A DNA stretch of 64,000 bases from Archegozetes longisetosus (lineage: Eukaryota > Arthropoda > Arachnida > Sarcoptiformes > Trhypochthoniidae): positions 19,036,220 through 19,100,219 of the forward strand of contig JAEMBT020000001.1 in assembly GCA_018873245.2 (NCBI GenBank), given 5' to 3'. The number at the start of each line of letters is the position of its first letter. The stretch's first letter is position 1. The notes under the pieces are model-generated. The model did no database searches. It was not told where the DNA came from and was given only the letters and a program-made list of their open reading frames with translations. A program made the position numbers and the translations under genes. Of the stretch, positions 54,079-64,000 are shown piece after piece.

Positions 54079-54450
54079 CAAGGGGTACTAGTTAAGTTTT
54101 GAGAATAAGCAATTTATTCAAGAGTTAAATACATTATATTAAGAATTTTTTTCGAAGTACTCTCTTTGGTTTTCTATACACTTTTTCATACGTTTGAACC
54201 AGCTCTCATAAGCCTTTTTAAAAAAATGTGAAATTATAACACGAAATCACGCCTTGTTAGCTCAGCCATTATAATAGCAAAAGTGCAAAGTAGTTCTGTT
54301 TAAACTTTAAATATTTCCTAAATTTTCAAGGCTATATCAACAATACTTATTATGTAATGCCATATTATGCTATATTTAATAATTATAAACTTGGAGTTCA
54401 TTACAACTAATCTAAATATGAGATTCTCAAAACTTAACTAGTACTCCTTG
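54079..54450 (-). mobile_element. internally deleted mariner transposon
   Basis: The 28-bp inverted ends CAAGGGGTACTAGTTAAGTT.. and CAAGGAGTACTAGTTAAGTT.. differ at one base and are flanked by TA (54077-54078, 54451-54452). On the minus strand about 54135-54215 encodes AYESWFKRMKKCIENQ, the C-terminus of mariner transposase. Most of the gene is deleted (372 bp against about 1.3 kb). Near-identical ends suggest recent mobility in trans. Confidence 0.88.
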
Positions 54451-54452
54451 TA

Positions 54453-56414
54453 TAAGCGAAACTGTCAAAATACGCACTCTTAATGCAAAAGTAGCTTTTG
54501 GTAAACATTGACTCCAATATCAAGTAATACTCTGTGTATATGAAATTTAAAGTAATATTGAAAATTTTAATCCGATTTCAAAGTTATTTACATAACCTTC
54601 ACATTTAGTGATATAACGAAAATTAAAATTAAGTTTTGTCACTCGTTAACGTATTAAAAATTCCCAATACATGTATTGTTTCTATGATTAAACCGATAGC
54701 TCAATTATTGCAAACATTTTCAATAAGAAGGATACCAAAACTGGGGATTTTACAAAATCAGCATTATAAAAGGCTCAATTTTATTTCTTAAAATGTTTCA
54801 TGTGCACTTTTCAAGTTTAAAATTATTTCCAAACTTACTTAATCTTATATAATATATCAAATATTCATATTCTAGTGTTGATTGAAATTTTAAACTATTA
54901 AATTGATTTTTGAAGATAGTCTCAAGTAAGATGAAGATATTTATGTTGTTCATTAGTTCTAGTTGAGTAAAGTGTCGTTTGGTGTAGACTTTTGCATAAG
55001 TTTAACTTAATTTGTTAAACAGATTGTTGACTGCTTTATCAAGATTAAAGTAATTTATTTTTTGAGAAGCCCATAAATATATGATTGTGAAAAGATAGCT
55101 TTTTGAATGAATATCTCGGTTATGAAATGTTAATGCATGAAAAATTCAGATACTTATTGATAATAAATAGTTTGATTGTGATTTTTTTCGAGACGATTTA
55201 AGTCAAGCACAAAGTACTTGAAATAATTATCTGTAGTATTTTTTGTTAAAAATTTTTCCACTGAAAAATAGCTCACAAATGAAACCTTAAATTCAATTGG
55301 TTAGATAACTGAAGTGTCTAGCAAAACCTTTATGTTCATTGAAGGTTTAATTTTTCAGATAGTTTGCAAAGTAATGAGAAATAAGATGTCAAAACAATAA
55401 GCTAAGCAAATATATTCAGTTTTAGGTTAGCGCCAAAGAGTATTTATGTAGAGGTGATCGTTTACGCTAAACTTCAATCAAGTGTAGTGCAATCAAAGCT
55501 GAATGTTTCGTTGACTTGAAGCATAATTAACTATGTATGTATGTGTAATGTTAAATAAATCTAAATCACGCGGCATCAACTAATATACTCTATATTGATT
55601 ACGAAACATTACTTATATTTATCTGTGAATTCTTGTATAGCTTGTGAACATTTTTGTACAAATCTCTAGAAGCAAATTGTTTGATTGCATCTCAAATATT
55701 TTTCTACCGGTTAGTGTTTTGTATGAAACTTTCTGATTTATTATATTGTTAATTACATACATAAATGGTGTAAACTTCAGAAGATTAACTGTTCAATCTA
55801 TTATAAGTCAAGTGTTTTTGCTAAAACTTCATTCAATTTTCAATATGAGAGTAATTTAATGAGTTTAAAACTAGGATAAAAATTCAATTTATAGCATCTA
55901 CTAGCGAAAATTCAATATTGTATCTCAATAAGAATTTGTAAAATAGTTGAATAATTCTCGTCTTATTGTAAATAGGGATTTTCGTCTTTTATTTTATAGT
56001 AATGGGTGTTTCAAAACGTGAAAGGATCATCGAGAGCTTTAGGGTTTGTTTCTTTAGAGTTTTAAAGTTTGATACGTAAAGTGATGGTGAGAAAATGTTG
56101 AAAATTTTCATTTTCGTTCTTGATTTTAAACCTCTTATTAAACAGAATAATAATAATATTTAGTTATTTTTTATCGTTCTATATTTAACCAGTGAAAAAG
56201 CTTCAACTTTCCAGGAAGTATTCGCAAAAATCCCAAAATCCGAGATTTGCGGAAGGTTTTCCCAAACTACTTCTATAATTATAGCATAAAGGTAGAGTCA
56301 CTGTTTTCGAGTTCTATCTTATCCTAAAATCGGCGAGTTTTTCTGGCTCTATTTTGCAGCAAAAAATTCGGGTTAAATCGGGTTTTATTTAATTTACTAA
56401 ATTTACAAATCATA
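54453..56414. other. intergenic, nothing recognised
   Basis: AT-rich sequence without credible frames. 56180-56400 has repeated AAATCGGCGAGTTTT/AAATCGGGTTTT pieces that recur inverted near 56700-56745, probably subterminal repeats of the hAT remnant that follows. Confidence 0.4.
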
Positions 56415-56560
56415 TCATTTAAAATGTCCTTCAATATCACTATTAAAACATAGTATTGCGTTCAAATTCAAACTATTCTGTGAGAGTCTAGTTCTTAGCA
56501 TTGCATCGCGTAACTTACTGAATGATCTTTCAGCGTTTAGGCTACTGCAGGAAAAATTTT
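56415..56560 (-). pseudogene. hAT transposase C-terminal fragment
   Basis: The minus strand reads CSSLNAERSFSKLRDAMLRT and RLSQNSLNLNAILCFNSDIE, then a stop (56415-56417). This fits the hATC dimerisation domain (AER.FSKL...K..LR..L....L..LA.L.....I) but differs from the remnant at 23410. Similar GGATTTAACCAGG-type sequence at about 56188 and (inverted) 56735-56750 may mark the element ends. Confidence 0.6.
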
Positions 56561-57313
56561 TAATTTCTTCCTATTTTTGTTGCACTTTTTAATAAAAGCG
56601 AACAAAAAACTGCTTTCTAACGAACGAAAACACTATCGGGCGCAGAGTAAATTAAAATCAACTTTGTGCAGGTGCGGGGCCTTTTGGGTTTAACTCGAAC
56701 GAATTTTCTCAAAATCGGCGGATTTTATCGAGTTTTACCTGGTTAAATCCAAATTCAGTGATCCATATACAAAAGAAAAGATTGGTTTAAAAGTTGGAGT
56801 ATCGCATGATTTTAAAGTTAGTTCATTTGTATAAAGTAAAAATAATCAATAGGTGTCCAAACGGCTTAGATTTAAATAATTTAGTAAATAGCTATAAAGC
56901 ATTGTTTAAACTAGTGATAAAAATCAAGAGAACTAATTCTTTAGAACCTGGAGCGAAAGCCTAGGAAATAGATATTGAGGTAAATATTGAGGTCATAATC
57001 GGAAAACTATTCGTTAGTCAATTGTGTTTGTTTTGATTTCTTTCAAATGTCCAACATGAAACTTTTCCAAACAAGACAAATCAATTGAGATCATTTCACT
57101 TGATTAGTATGATCGTTAGCATAGTTATGAGTTATGAATTACAAACAAAATCTAGTCAAATTGCAAGACTAATTATTGCTCTCTTACAGCATATAAGGAG
57201 GAGTGATATATGAAAGAAGTTGTTTCTCGTGACGATCTCCACAAGTTTCTAAAAGTAGAACAACAGCGAAACTAACAAAAAGTTTAGTAAAGCTTCATAG
57301 TTTGATAGACAAA

Positions 57314-59406
57314 ATGCCATCAATTTGGAGTAAGTTACTGATGCCTGAATGGTCTCTACCTTATAACTGTTATGAAATCGGTCACACGTGGACACCAAGC
57401 TGCGAAGAAGCGGCTCTTGACATGACTCTCATCGTATTCACTGAATCCATCAAATTGTATACACCTTTGTATTTGTTCTCTGCCATCATGAGGAATAAAT
57501 ACGATAAAAATGCTTTGGTTTCAGTTGTCACAAATATATTGCGTTCGTCTGCTTTTCTTGGGGTTTCAGCGTTAACCATGATGACCGTCTTCTGCAATCT
57601 AAGAAGATTTACTGGTAGCTAAGTGTTAATTTGATGGTTTCAAATGCTTACGGTCTAAATAATATGGATATTTATTTTTAGGTAAATTTTATTACACATT
57701 GTGTGCATATTTACCGGTATTTGTGAGCAGTATACTCTCACTACAGATAGAGAAGCGGTCACGAAGAGGTGCACTCGCTATCTATTGTGCTAATATCGCG
57801 AGTGAAACAATTTACAGAATGTTAGTGACCAGAAATTATATAAAACCAATACCTCGGGGAGAAGTGGTTCTCTTCACCCTCACTACATCTCTACTACTTT
57901 ATATGATTCGTAAATATGGTTACGGACGTGATGCTATCGGTACTGTACTTAAGATAGTATTAGGTCGTGAAGAAAGTAGTTATAGACACGTCAATTCAGT
58001 GAAGAAAGTGGCAAAGGATGAAAATGCTAACACATTGAATGTCTGGAGTTTGGCTAAAAACAAGAATAAAAAGACTTCAGATTTGTACTTGAAATCAGAG
58101 CACTTCATATCACAAATTGACAGTTATTTGCCTCGGCATTCAACATGTAATCATCAGAATATATCGTGTTTGATGAATAGTTTAAGCTATTTAGTGCGCA
58201 ATTTTTTTATGGGATGGTCGGCTCAGGTCCTGATGTCAACCTTCTCAAAACCTAAATTGTTTATGGAGTCCCCCAGAACTGTCATATTCAGGAAACTAAC
58301 CGACAGCAGAAACTTATATTTTGGACTATTTTTAGGCAGTTTTACAGCTATTTTCAAAGGAATTAATTGTTTATTGAGATGGACTTCAAATGGATCCCAC
58401 AATTGGCACACATTAGTGGCGGCACTATTTGCTGGTCTGTAATTGAAATTTTCATATTGAAAATTCAGATTTGATGATACGAAAATTTAGATAAAATCTT
58501 GTGAAACAAATCGGAATATTAGAAATTGTTTTAAGGTTAAGATATTTTTATCCTATTTATTAAAACGTTTAAACCATTTACGAATCGTATTGAATACTAA
58601 TTGAAGTCTGCCCCTAGTCTGAGCAGAAGTCAAGTTTTCCAACTCGTGGTAGAATGAGATAACCTGAACATAGAGTTCAAATAGAGTTACTTCACTCAAA
58701 TCGGTATCATTAACTTATTGAGGTGAAAGGGCGGATCTTATTGACCTTGATTTGGAGAACTGCACGATACGACTACCTTTTGTTGAGTTGATGCAATGCC
58801 ACTATAACTTTGATCTATTAGCATTTTTTGCCATAAATATGGTTATTTCTCTTGGTCATAAATGTAGTCATAAATGGAAAACTCCTGTTTAGCTTTCTTT
58901 GCCCTCGAGTCACATCTTAGGTTAACACCAAAATTATGCAAATCTTAAGATAATAAGAAACTATAATTGTATTTAAGATCTATTAAGATGCACAAGTTGT
59001 ACGCTTTTATTGAAAGAATGTATTTTGATGTGCAGGTCCAACAATGCTTCTATCTCCAAATCCAACAATTACAATGTACTTACTTTGGAAATCAATCGAA
59101 ATGGTTTATACGCTAGGAGTACGTAACGGACTAATCGGTTATGTGGACCAAACAGTAACCTTATTGTATGCAATCTCAACGGCACAAATGGCTTATGTGA
59201 CAGTTTTGGAACCAGGCGTTATGAGACCTTCGTATTTGAAGTTCATCGATCGGGTCACTGGTAATCGTCTGAGTACATTTAATAGATTAGTACTCGATGT
59301 GTTCGGAACGAATGCTTCGAAAGGACACGAACATTTTTTCCCTGATCTATGTCTAAAGTATACGACCAGACAATTTCAGGAAAATGTTCTGAGTTGGCTC
59401 ATATAA
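57314..59406 (+). CDS. TMEM135: TMEM135, peroxisomal/mitochondrial membrane protein, three exons
   Basis: TMEM135 is a multi-pass protein linked to peroxisomes, mitochondrial fission and lipid handling, distantly related to Tim17-type proteins. Exons 57314-57614, 57682-58434 and 59036-59406 give 474 residues (vertebrate about 458). Family blocks are PYNCYEIGHTWTPSC near the N-terminus, IEKRSRRGALAIYCAN, FLGSFTAIFKGINCLLRW, the PTITMYLLWKSIEMVYTLG block and RPSYLKFIDRVTGNRLSTFN, with VLDVFGTNASKG near the C-terminus. The start MPSIWSKLLMPEWSL fits the short N-terminus; the in-frame TTG at 57302 is ignored. Intron 2 (about 600 nt) is only in frame with the non-consensus donor G|GTCTGT at 58435; the stronger-looking GTAATT four bases on would break the frame. 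Intron 1 is 67 nt. Confidence 0.9.
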
Positions 59407-59711
59407 TGCATAGTTTATTAATCATTATTTTGACAGTTATGCTCTCATGCTTTACATTCACTCAAAAATAGTCATTTATTTATTCATTACACGTTATGCT
59501 TAAAAAATTTTATACAATCGAGTTCAATAAATTAATCAAACTATATTTTGAACTTCTCATTTTTTCTTTATTTATCCTCAATTGAATAATTAAAATATTT
59601 ACGAATGTATAAAAACTTAAAATGATTATATTAATTTTGATATCTGGCGAATTGATGCAAATGAGTGTAGACTACGTGAATTGAAAGTCAGTACTTGATA
59701 GCAGTTTACAT

Positions 59712-60277
59712 ATAAGCAGGAATCCAACTTTTTAGGAGTTTCTTTAGCACCATTTGTAATTGTATATATGTCGTGACTGATATACAAAATCTAATATTTT
59801 ACAAAGTAGTTACCTAGTTTGTAAATTAGTTAGGATTAAAATTGACTCCTCTGTAAACCAGCCAACTAATTTATGAACTATTGATTATTTTGCAAGCTAA
59901 TTGACTAGATTACAAAGTGGTCAATCTTGTAAATTAGTCATCACATATACATGTCAATTGCATCTGTTATTTCATATTTTAAAACTGTATTATGTAAGAT
60001 ATTTTTAACCGAAGGTCTTTTAATGAATTGATAGAATAGACAACTGCAAAAATTATATATATATATTTTATATCTAGTCTTATTTATGTGAAAAATCATA
60101 TTTTAAACATTTTAAAAAGCACCAAATGTTAGATCGTGAAAAGCCACCTTCATAATTAAGCCTATTTTATACTTTCTACTGAATAATACTTGATAATACT
60201 TTATATGAATAACGTGTTATCGACTATAGAATAGTACTAAAGATACTCCTAAAAAGTTGGGTCTCTGCACATAGGAT
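59712..60277. mobile_element. MITE-like element with about 45-bp inverted ends
   Basis: The left GCAGGAATCCAACTTTTTAG..GAGTTTCTTTAG pairs with the inverse right end GCAGAGACCCAACTTTTTAG..GAGTATCTTTAG. The interior carries several TTGTAAATTAGT(T/C)A-like motifs (59820-59945), as subterminal repeats do. It is about 565 bp and non-coding. The target duplication is unclear; ACATA occurs on both sides. Confidence 0.6.
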
Positions 60278-62851
60278 TAACTGATAAAGAGTAAAAAGTG
60301 AATATGGTTAACAAGAAAGTATAGATTATTTAGTAAAAGTTCAATGAACAAAATATGAAATTAGATTCGCTCTAATGGTTGTATAAAGCAATTTGAATTG
60401 AATCTTTGATTTATGTAACAGTTATCTTGTGAGAGCTATAACGATATAGGCCATTACTTACTCATAAGTGGTCAGATTTATCTGAATCTAATCTGAATCA
60501 AATTTGACTCGTGCTTTATTTCAATGGAAAATCTAACTAAACGGGGACTCACGAAAAATATCAAACAAACTATAGCTTTTAGTAATGATACCTGAGTCTA
60601 GGATAAATATGAAAAGTTGTTATAAGCGCATATAGTTCTGTAACCATTGGTGTTAAACCTTAACTAATTTTGATTAAACATATAGCCAACAACTTAGAAC
60701 TACAAAACTTTTGATTCGAAACCAAACAAATTATTGTATATTTGTTTAACACATGAAGAGACAAGATCATTATACATATTCACTGCATATTAGTTTACAT
60801 TTGAAATATGTTAATTTAGTTTTTAGGTTTATTGTTAATCGATATTGTGATCAATAAATGACAATCCTTATGTTTTTGAAAGTTTTAAAGACAATTCATG
60901 GATAGATAAAGTTTGTTATATTTTCATAGATCAGTTGTTTTTGTTTAAAACTTGAAACACGTGTCAGAAATAACAGTTTGGATGAAGGGATAATTATACA
61001 TGAATTTAGGACGAATTTCGACAACATATTTTAAATGAATAAGGTTTTAAATGATTATTAGATCATATAATTGATAAAGAATTCAAATTTTGCAGATCGA
61101 TAATCAACTGGTGAGAAATGGTAGTTTATGAATGAGTTTTCCAGTAGGTCAAAATATGAATAGAGAAGTTCTAGATATTAAAGATCAATGATTTAATGTC
61201 GTGTCGAAAAATGAAGTTTCAAATTATAGTCACGGATAATGTTAATGTAAAGAAATCGATATTTAACTATTTTAGGTTGAGCTCAATTTATTATTTAGAG
61301 TTAATTCAGATAGAGTCTTATAATGAGTAACATAATAAGGTAGAATAAGCTAAAATAAGCTAGAACATAATCTTATAATACTTTTGTGTTGCCTCTCAAG
61401 TTTATGGAATATGTTATCGATTGTATGAACTTTAGGTATCTACTTGAAATAGTAAATAAACAAAGGCAATTGTTCATTGTTATTTGATTCTCAAATGACT
61501 GTCGCTTTCATTATTTTATTTGAGTACAAGTCAAATGTTTAGCTATTGTTTGAATTGGCGCATGCATTACGAAAATTGATGAAATTCTTTCAACTCATTA
61601 TCAAATTGCAAACATTTAAATTGTTCATTATTAATAAATACAATTTAGAGATCTTTCTCACGCCAGTTATAGTTCATTAGAATTTAGTTTTAATATTGAG
61701 TCAATCGATCTATAAGCAAGATATATTTGAACGTTGACACGAAGTTTCATATTTTTGTAGACAAAAGATCAATGCATTGATTGAAGTTGTCAGATCTAAT
61801 GATTACATTGAAAATAGATATTGTGTAGGCTCCGAAAGTAATTTTTCAGATTTGTAAACCCGGAAAAGTCAATCACCATTTGAAATGCTGATTTCCAAAC
61901 CGCAATAACTCCTTTTAATGTGTTTTTGAGATAATTGATAAAAGGTCAATGTAGACCTATATGTTTATGATAATAAAGTCAAACTTTCAGTGTGGTTTTC
62001 TGTGGGATTTAAGCCTTTTTCAGTCCAAACAACGTTTTCATTGAATTGATCATCCTAAAATACATAGGAATAAGAGCCTATCGCAATTTCCAAAATTTGA
62101 TCACTTATGACGGTTTGGACATAAGCACCTCACTTAATAAATATGACAGCTTTATTCGATTAATCAAATTAGTGATTGTTTTATCGAAAGTCTACTTATT
62201 CTTCTCTAAAAGAACACAAAATCTCTATTTTCCTTTAATACCTATGTCTTATCTCTCAATTGACGTGAATTAACTTAATTGAAATGAATGCTCATTTGAA
62301 AGTAAAAGTATTGGCTACTGTTGCGAGCGTCAAATGTAGACAATTCCTTAATAAAGTTGACTTAATTTATTAGGTTATCAATAGATTTTTGGTCCGAGTT
62401 AGCTAACAAACATAAACCTTTATATGTGCAGGAATATTGTCAAATAATAATAAAAAGTCAGGAGAATTAGTTCATAAATATATTGAAACATATATACAGA
62501 AGTTTTTTTGAGCTAGTTTTGTATATAAGATCTACCCATTTATTGGTTTGTTATGCTTTTAATGCCAAAGATTGTTAATGTTCGCAGAACTTTGTGTTAA
62601 TGAATTACCTGCTGCCTGCAATAAAATTACCTCCAATTATCTACTTTTGTGATTTAATCTCAGAGTTTCATCTGGCTCAACCAAGATGTAAGACAATAAT
62701 CACTTTTAGATTTAATAAGCCTTCTTTCAATAAGTTTTTAACCATAGTTTCTTCAGTTCATTTTAGTGAGCCTTACGATTTGGTCAAATAGATATTGTAT
62801 TTGAAGTCAAAACTTTTTCAAAAATTCAATTAATGAAACAATTTCAAAGAC
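60278..62851. other. intergenic, nothing recognised
   Basis: AT-rich sequence; frames at 62046-62273 and 62594-62791 lack motifs and are not called. The final part must contain the ELOVL promoter. Confidence 0.4.
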
Positions 62852-62934
62852 ATGCTTAGGTGGAGTTCAATAAAATATTATTATCGTGACTTTTGGGAAG
62901 AAGAAGAGATCGACGCGCCAGTATATTCCCTCTG

Positions 62935-63809
62935 ATGAAAGGCGGTCCATGGTTTGTATCTAAATATTCAATTGATTAAACTTTTGAATTTTCATTCATT
63001 GCAATGGTACTAAATTCAGAGAATACATTCTAAACAAAGACTTCTATCTTTTAAGGTCTGTACTGTTTATTGTGTTAGCGTATCTGTATTTTGTCAAAAT
63101 ATGGGGTCCAAGGTATATGAAGAATCGCGAACCATACGATCTGAAAGAGATCATGCGGTTCTATAACACGGGAATGGCTGTGATAAACTTATATGGATTC
63201 CTGATAAGCTTACCAGTGACCAACTTCGGAATCGATACATGGAAATGCTTGAAGATGAAGAGCGATTCGCGAGACATCAAGGATGTATTCCTACTGGTTC
63301 TGGCCTGGTGTTTTTTGGTTTCACGACTATTTGAGTTTTGTGACACTATATTTTTGATACTCCAGAAGAAACAGTCTCATGTCTTGACTCTACACGTATT
63401 TCATCACAGTTTTGTTCCCATATTTGGTTGGATAACAGTTAAATTTGCGCCCGTTATAACCAATGGTTTTTTTCCATTCATCAATTGTCTCGTGCATATA
63501 ATTATGTACACCTGTTACACAATGTCTACTTATCCAAAATTAGTGCCATATCTTTGGTGGAAAAAGTACTTGACACGTATACAAATAGCGCAATTCATAT
63601 TAGTTATACTTAACGCTATGAGAATATTTGTAATGCAGTGTCATTTTCCTTCAACATTCTTATATCTGAACGCATTTGTTGCGTTCATATTCCTCATTAT
63701 GTTTGGCTCTTATTATATTAAGAGCTATGGCACTAAAAATAAAATTCGGAACTATAGTAATTATAACTTCAATAAAGTCACTAAGAATGGAAACACAACT
63801 TTTAAATGA
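62935..63809 (+). CDS. ELOVL very-long-chain fatty acid elongase, N-terminus uncertain
   Basis: A 3-ketoacyl-CoA synthase of the ER membrane that adds two carbons to long-chain acyl-CoA. Exon 2 (63056-63809) has the ELO motifs RLFEFCDTIFLILQKK, the HVFHH box, NCLVHIIMYTCY and TRIQIAQF, seven or so hydrophobic segments, and a basic C-terminus (YIKSYGTKNKIRNYSNYNFN). Exon 1 ends at 62951 (CCATG|GTTTGT) and joins in phase to SVLFIVLAYLYFVKIWGPRY. In the exon 1 frame the first ATG is 62935 (MKGGPW), giving 256 residues. A typical ELO N-terminus (YYYRDFWEEEEIDAPVYS) is encoded just upstream from ATG 62852, but in a frame offset by one base, ending at TGA 62933-62935. This is either a real frameshift or an assembly error. 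Confidence 0.82.
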
Positions 63810-64000
63810 GATTTTGTACCAGGCTTTCAAGGTTATTGTATTCGACAGTTTAGCTCAATTCAGTCTTTTCTAATAGATTTTATATTTTCATATTCTTAAT
63901 AGAAATTTCTTATTCACTAAATTTTTTTTTCACTGGTTTCATATTGATTCAAATTTTGAAAATTCAAATTCAAAAAATGAAAGCAGTATTGATCACAAGA

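Noticed and set aside
1-64000. tRNA and rRNA genes
   Set aside because: Reading for paired A/B-box sequences and conserved rRNA blocks gave no convincing candidate. A covariance-model scan would be needed to exclude a diverged tRNA.

Overview
The window is nuclear DNA of an AT-rich arthropod. The signs are spliceosomal genes with GT..AG introns, an intact secreted chitinase with peritrophin-type chitin-binding domains, a short run of the arthropod telomere motif TTAGG, and a clan-3 cytochrome P450 cluster. Short introns, small genes and many miniature transposons would fit a mite or another chelicerate, but nothing here fixes the species. All assignments come from reading motifs; no search was run.

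Left third (about 1-29,250): a young cluster of six closely related intronless P450 copies in a bed of transposons. Copies A (3324-4931) and F (25734-27338) are intact. B (8086-9624) has a one-base deletion that replaces its last residues. C (13554-15555) is broken by a start loss, stops and an inserted transposon. D (17562-19168, minus) lost its start to a one-base deletion. E (20841-22330) is an N-terminal fragment split by a 1.27-kb palindromic element. The copies share a promoter block (GATAAC box, CACTAACAGTTTGAAT-like box, TATA box). D and F with their downstream DNA form a large inverted duplication. Elements recognised here are a piggyBac-like MITE with TTAA ends, a hAT-like MITE nested in another inverted-repeat element, Tigger/pogo remnants, a 5'-truncated RTE-type retrotransposon with an 11-bp target duplication, a hAT MITE with an 8-bp duplication, a hAT transposase tail, a CR1-like fragment, and a MITE family with 4-bp duplications (three copies in the window).

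Middle (30,187-52,363): single-copy genes. In order: a GH18 chitinase (minus), a gene-poor stretch holding a decayed palindrome, RalGPS (Ral GEF with PH domain, plus), codanin-1 (minus), a DAXX-like histone chaperone (plus), a small secreted Thr/Ser-rich protein of unknown role (plus) and a divergent Rab5-like GTPase (plus). RalGPS and codanin-1 converge. Codanin-1 and DAXX are head to head across about 600 bp, and both belong to the H3-H4 chaperone network.

Right part (52,500-64,000): a nest of inverted repeats, MITE and mariner, a hAT remnant, a three-exon TMEM135 gene, another MITE-like element, about 2.6 kb without a recognised gene, and an ELOVL fatty-acid elongase whose expected N-terminus is frameshifted.

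Exon limits were set by splice signals, phase continuity and family resemblance. Those marked uncertain would be settled by RNA-seq.
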